A stretch of 64,000 nt of DNA from Anaerolineae bacterium (GTDB lineage Bacteria > Chloroflexota > Anaerolineae > Aggregatilineales > Phototrophicaceae): NCBI GenBank assembly GCA_025055175.1, contig JANWYT010000027.1, positions 1 through 64,000 on the forward strand, given 5' to 3'. Position numbers and translations under genes: made by a program. The notes below the pieces were generated by a model that searched no databases, had not been told where the DNA came from, and saw nothing but the letters and a program-made list of their open reading frames with translations. How positions within the stretch are numbered: position 1 is the first letter of the stretch; the number at the start of each line of letters is the position of its first letter. Positions 62,668-64,000 of this stretch are shown piece by piece.

Positions 62668-63970
62668 AAGACGCCGCGATCGTGGCTCGTCAGGTGAAGA
62701 AGACCTTATTAACCAACTTGATAGTGTATCGTCTTCAGAAGACAACGTAACACTATCCGCTATAGCCAGCGAGGGCTATCGAAGCCAAGTTGAAGTATTT
62801 CCCGAACTCTCGCGTCAACGCATTAAAGTTCTTCAAATTCCTATCGAGCAAATTAGCCCCAGCATTACCCAACCACGCCGCGTCATTCCGACTCAGATAC
62901 GCCAATACTGGGACGGTAAGTCAACATTTGAGTCTGTTGGCTATATGTACAAAAAATGGCTTTACGAAATCATGCTCGAAAAAGGCGGCACATACTTAGA
63001 CCTAGACGCCCATCTACAAGGTAACGTGACAGATCGCGCACCACTCAATATTGAAGAAACGCTGGACAATGAGACAGAGCCTACACGACTCGGCGCATTA
63101 ACATCGAGTTTTATGCAAATCGTGGATTTGGCTAGCAGTATCAAACGCGACGGCCTGACAAATCCGATCACGATTGCTTCTGGTAACTCAGCCTACATTA
63201 TCGAAACCGGCGAACGGCGTTGGTGGGCATATCATTTGCTCTACTGGCATTTTCAGTCCGATGAATGGCAGAAAATTCCAGCTCGGGTTGTTGACAAAGT
63301 GAGCTTGTGGAGACAAGCATCAGAAAATAACGCCAGAAGTAGCTTAAACGCTATCGCAAAAGCAAGACAATTTGCACTCCTACTCATGGCTCTCTATGAA
63401 GAAGAGGGAGTTTCTTTTCTGCCTCTACATGATTTGGATCATGAGCAAAGTTTCTACGCACAGGTTGCAGACGGAGATCAATGGCGCATTCCACGTGGCA
63501 AAGGAGAGACACTCCTCAATGCGATGGGATTAGAAAATCCGGTTCAACTTCGTCAATACCGAAGGCTTCTAAGACTGCCGCGGCTTGTCTGGATGCTTGC
63601 AGACGATCTTGGATGGACAGAAAATTTGCTCCGACAACGTATCCTGTCTAGCGGTGGGACAGAAAAGGACATTATTCAAGCAGCTCTTTTTCAAGCGTCG
63701 AAAGATGGCTATACCGTAAATGACCTTACGGTATATGCTCCCTACATTGAACTACCTGAGATAGCGTATGATGGCTACCACAATCCCTCCAGGAAAGTAC
63801 TCCGTGATGATGCAGACCTGGCTATCGAACTTAGGTGGCTCCTAAAAAACGCTGGAAGAATACGACTGATGGACAAATCTGAGATCGAAGAAGTACTTGT
63901 ACGCATTGACGCAATCAGGGCCTGGCTTAATGAGGTAGAGGCACTCACCAAAGACAGAGATGACGCATAG
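62660..63970 (+). CDS. ParB/Spo0J-like nuclease-fold protein
   Basis: ParB-type protein of 436 residues, larger than chromosomal ParB. Residues about 55-75 (KVLQIPIEQISPSITQPRR) start the ParB N-terminal domain. A long insertion follows (about 80-155), then VDLASSIKRDGLTNPI and IETGERRWWAYHLL, the ParB box (GERR), and ENNARSSLNAIAKARQFALLL, where the helix-turn-helix part begins. The remaining 200 residues are helical and unlike standard ParB. The ATG lies 8 bp inside parA. It shares the AT-rich base composition and ends 30 bp before the edge; further genes of the unit may lie beyond. Confidence 0.85.
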   Translation: MAKRRRDRGSSGEEDLINQLDSVSSSEDNVTLSAIASEGYRSQVEVFPELSRQRIKVLQIPIEQISPSITQPRRVIPTQIRQYWDGKSTFESVGYMYKKWLYEIMLEKGGTYLDLDAHLQGNVTDRAPLNIEETLDNETEPTRLGALTSSFMQIVDLASSIKRDGLTNPITIASGNSAYIIETGERRWWAYHLLYWHFQSDEWQKIPARVVDKVSLWRQASENNARSSLNAIAKARQFALLLMALYEEEGVSFLPLHDLDHEQSFYAQVADGDQWRIPRGKGETLLNAMGLENPVQLRQYRRLLRLPRLVWMLADDLGWTENLLRQRILSSGGTEKDIIQAALFQASKDGYTVNDLTVYAPYIELPEIAYDGYHNPSRKVLRDDADLAIELRWLLKNAGRIRLMDKSEIEEVLVRIDAIRAWLNEVEALTKDRDDA

Positions 63971-64000
63971 GGTTACTTCATCTTGAAGCTACACTTCAAC

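Noticed and set aside
37596-63970. An integrative element spanning the recombinase to parA/parB
   Set aside because: The interval carries core metabolism (mgtE, acs, pyruvate kinase, glpD) and no att repeats, excisionase or transfer genes, so one element of this size is not supported.

Overview
The window looks like chromosomal DNA from a Chloroflexota bacterium, probably Anaerolineae-like. This is inferred from gene style, not from a marker gene. The signs are a kinase with nine GAF domains, a TIR-FGE/TIR-NACHT-HEAT pair, a giant subtilase with Pro/Thr/Glu-rich linkers, many family GT4, GT2, GT39 and GT-C-like glycosyltransferase genes, and high GC with TTG and GTG starts in use. No rRNA, tRNA or CRISPR array was found. 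Core metabolic genes (gpmI, asnB, a pyruvate kinase, acs, glpD) argue against a small plasmid, although a primase-polymerase gene and a parA/parB-like pair are present.

Layout. 0-4.1 kb: a minus-strand surface-polysaccharide cluster (Wzt-like ABC ATPase, AsnB, GT4). 4.2-5.3 kb: a solitary BMP/PnrA-type nucleoside-binding protein with its own promoter and a bidirectional terminator. 5.4-10.4 kb: a two-gene minus-strand unit, TIR-NACHT-HEAT followed by TIR-FGE, which looks like an NLR-like defence or conflict system. 10.5-14.9 kb: a primase-polymerase replication-type protein, an 11-G tract with a structured element, a DUF427 protein and gpmI. 15.2-21.6 kb: YhhN, a lipid-anchored or membrane-anchored phosphatase, two GT-C-type membrane glycosyltransferases, a methyltransferase and a lipoprotein. 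21.6-33.4 kb: one secreted subtilase of about 3,900 residues with a beta-helix and about fifteen tandem beta-sandwich modules. 33.6-36.7 kb: a methyltransferase-GT2 fusion and two more methyltransferases. 36.7-38.7 kb: a charged-repeat protein and a tyrosine recombinase. 39.0-43.7 kb: mgtE, three tandem paralogous small membrane proteins, a class I aldolase and a PfkB kinase. 43.9-59.6 kb: a long minus-strand run that begins with a 2,474-residue sensor kinase, continues through a threonine-synthase-like enzyme fused to two receiver domains, a single receiver, a GNAT and an astacin, and ends with pyruvate kinase, a small protein and acetyl-CoA synthetase. 59.9-64.0 kb: glpD, then an AT-richer parA/parB-like pair at the edge.

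How they may work together. The two most unusual units are (1) the TIR pair, in which the TIR of the FGE protein keeps the catalytic glutamate position while the TIR of the NACHT protein has lost it, suggesting a split sensor/effector; and (2) the kinase operon, in which the kinase stop codon overlaps the start of a PLP enzyme carrying two intact receiver domains, suggesting that phosphorelay signalling is tied directly to amino-acid-enzyme chemistry or to a repurposed PLP fold. Both are inferences from domain content and gene order.
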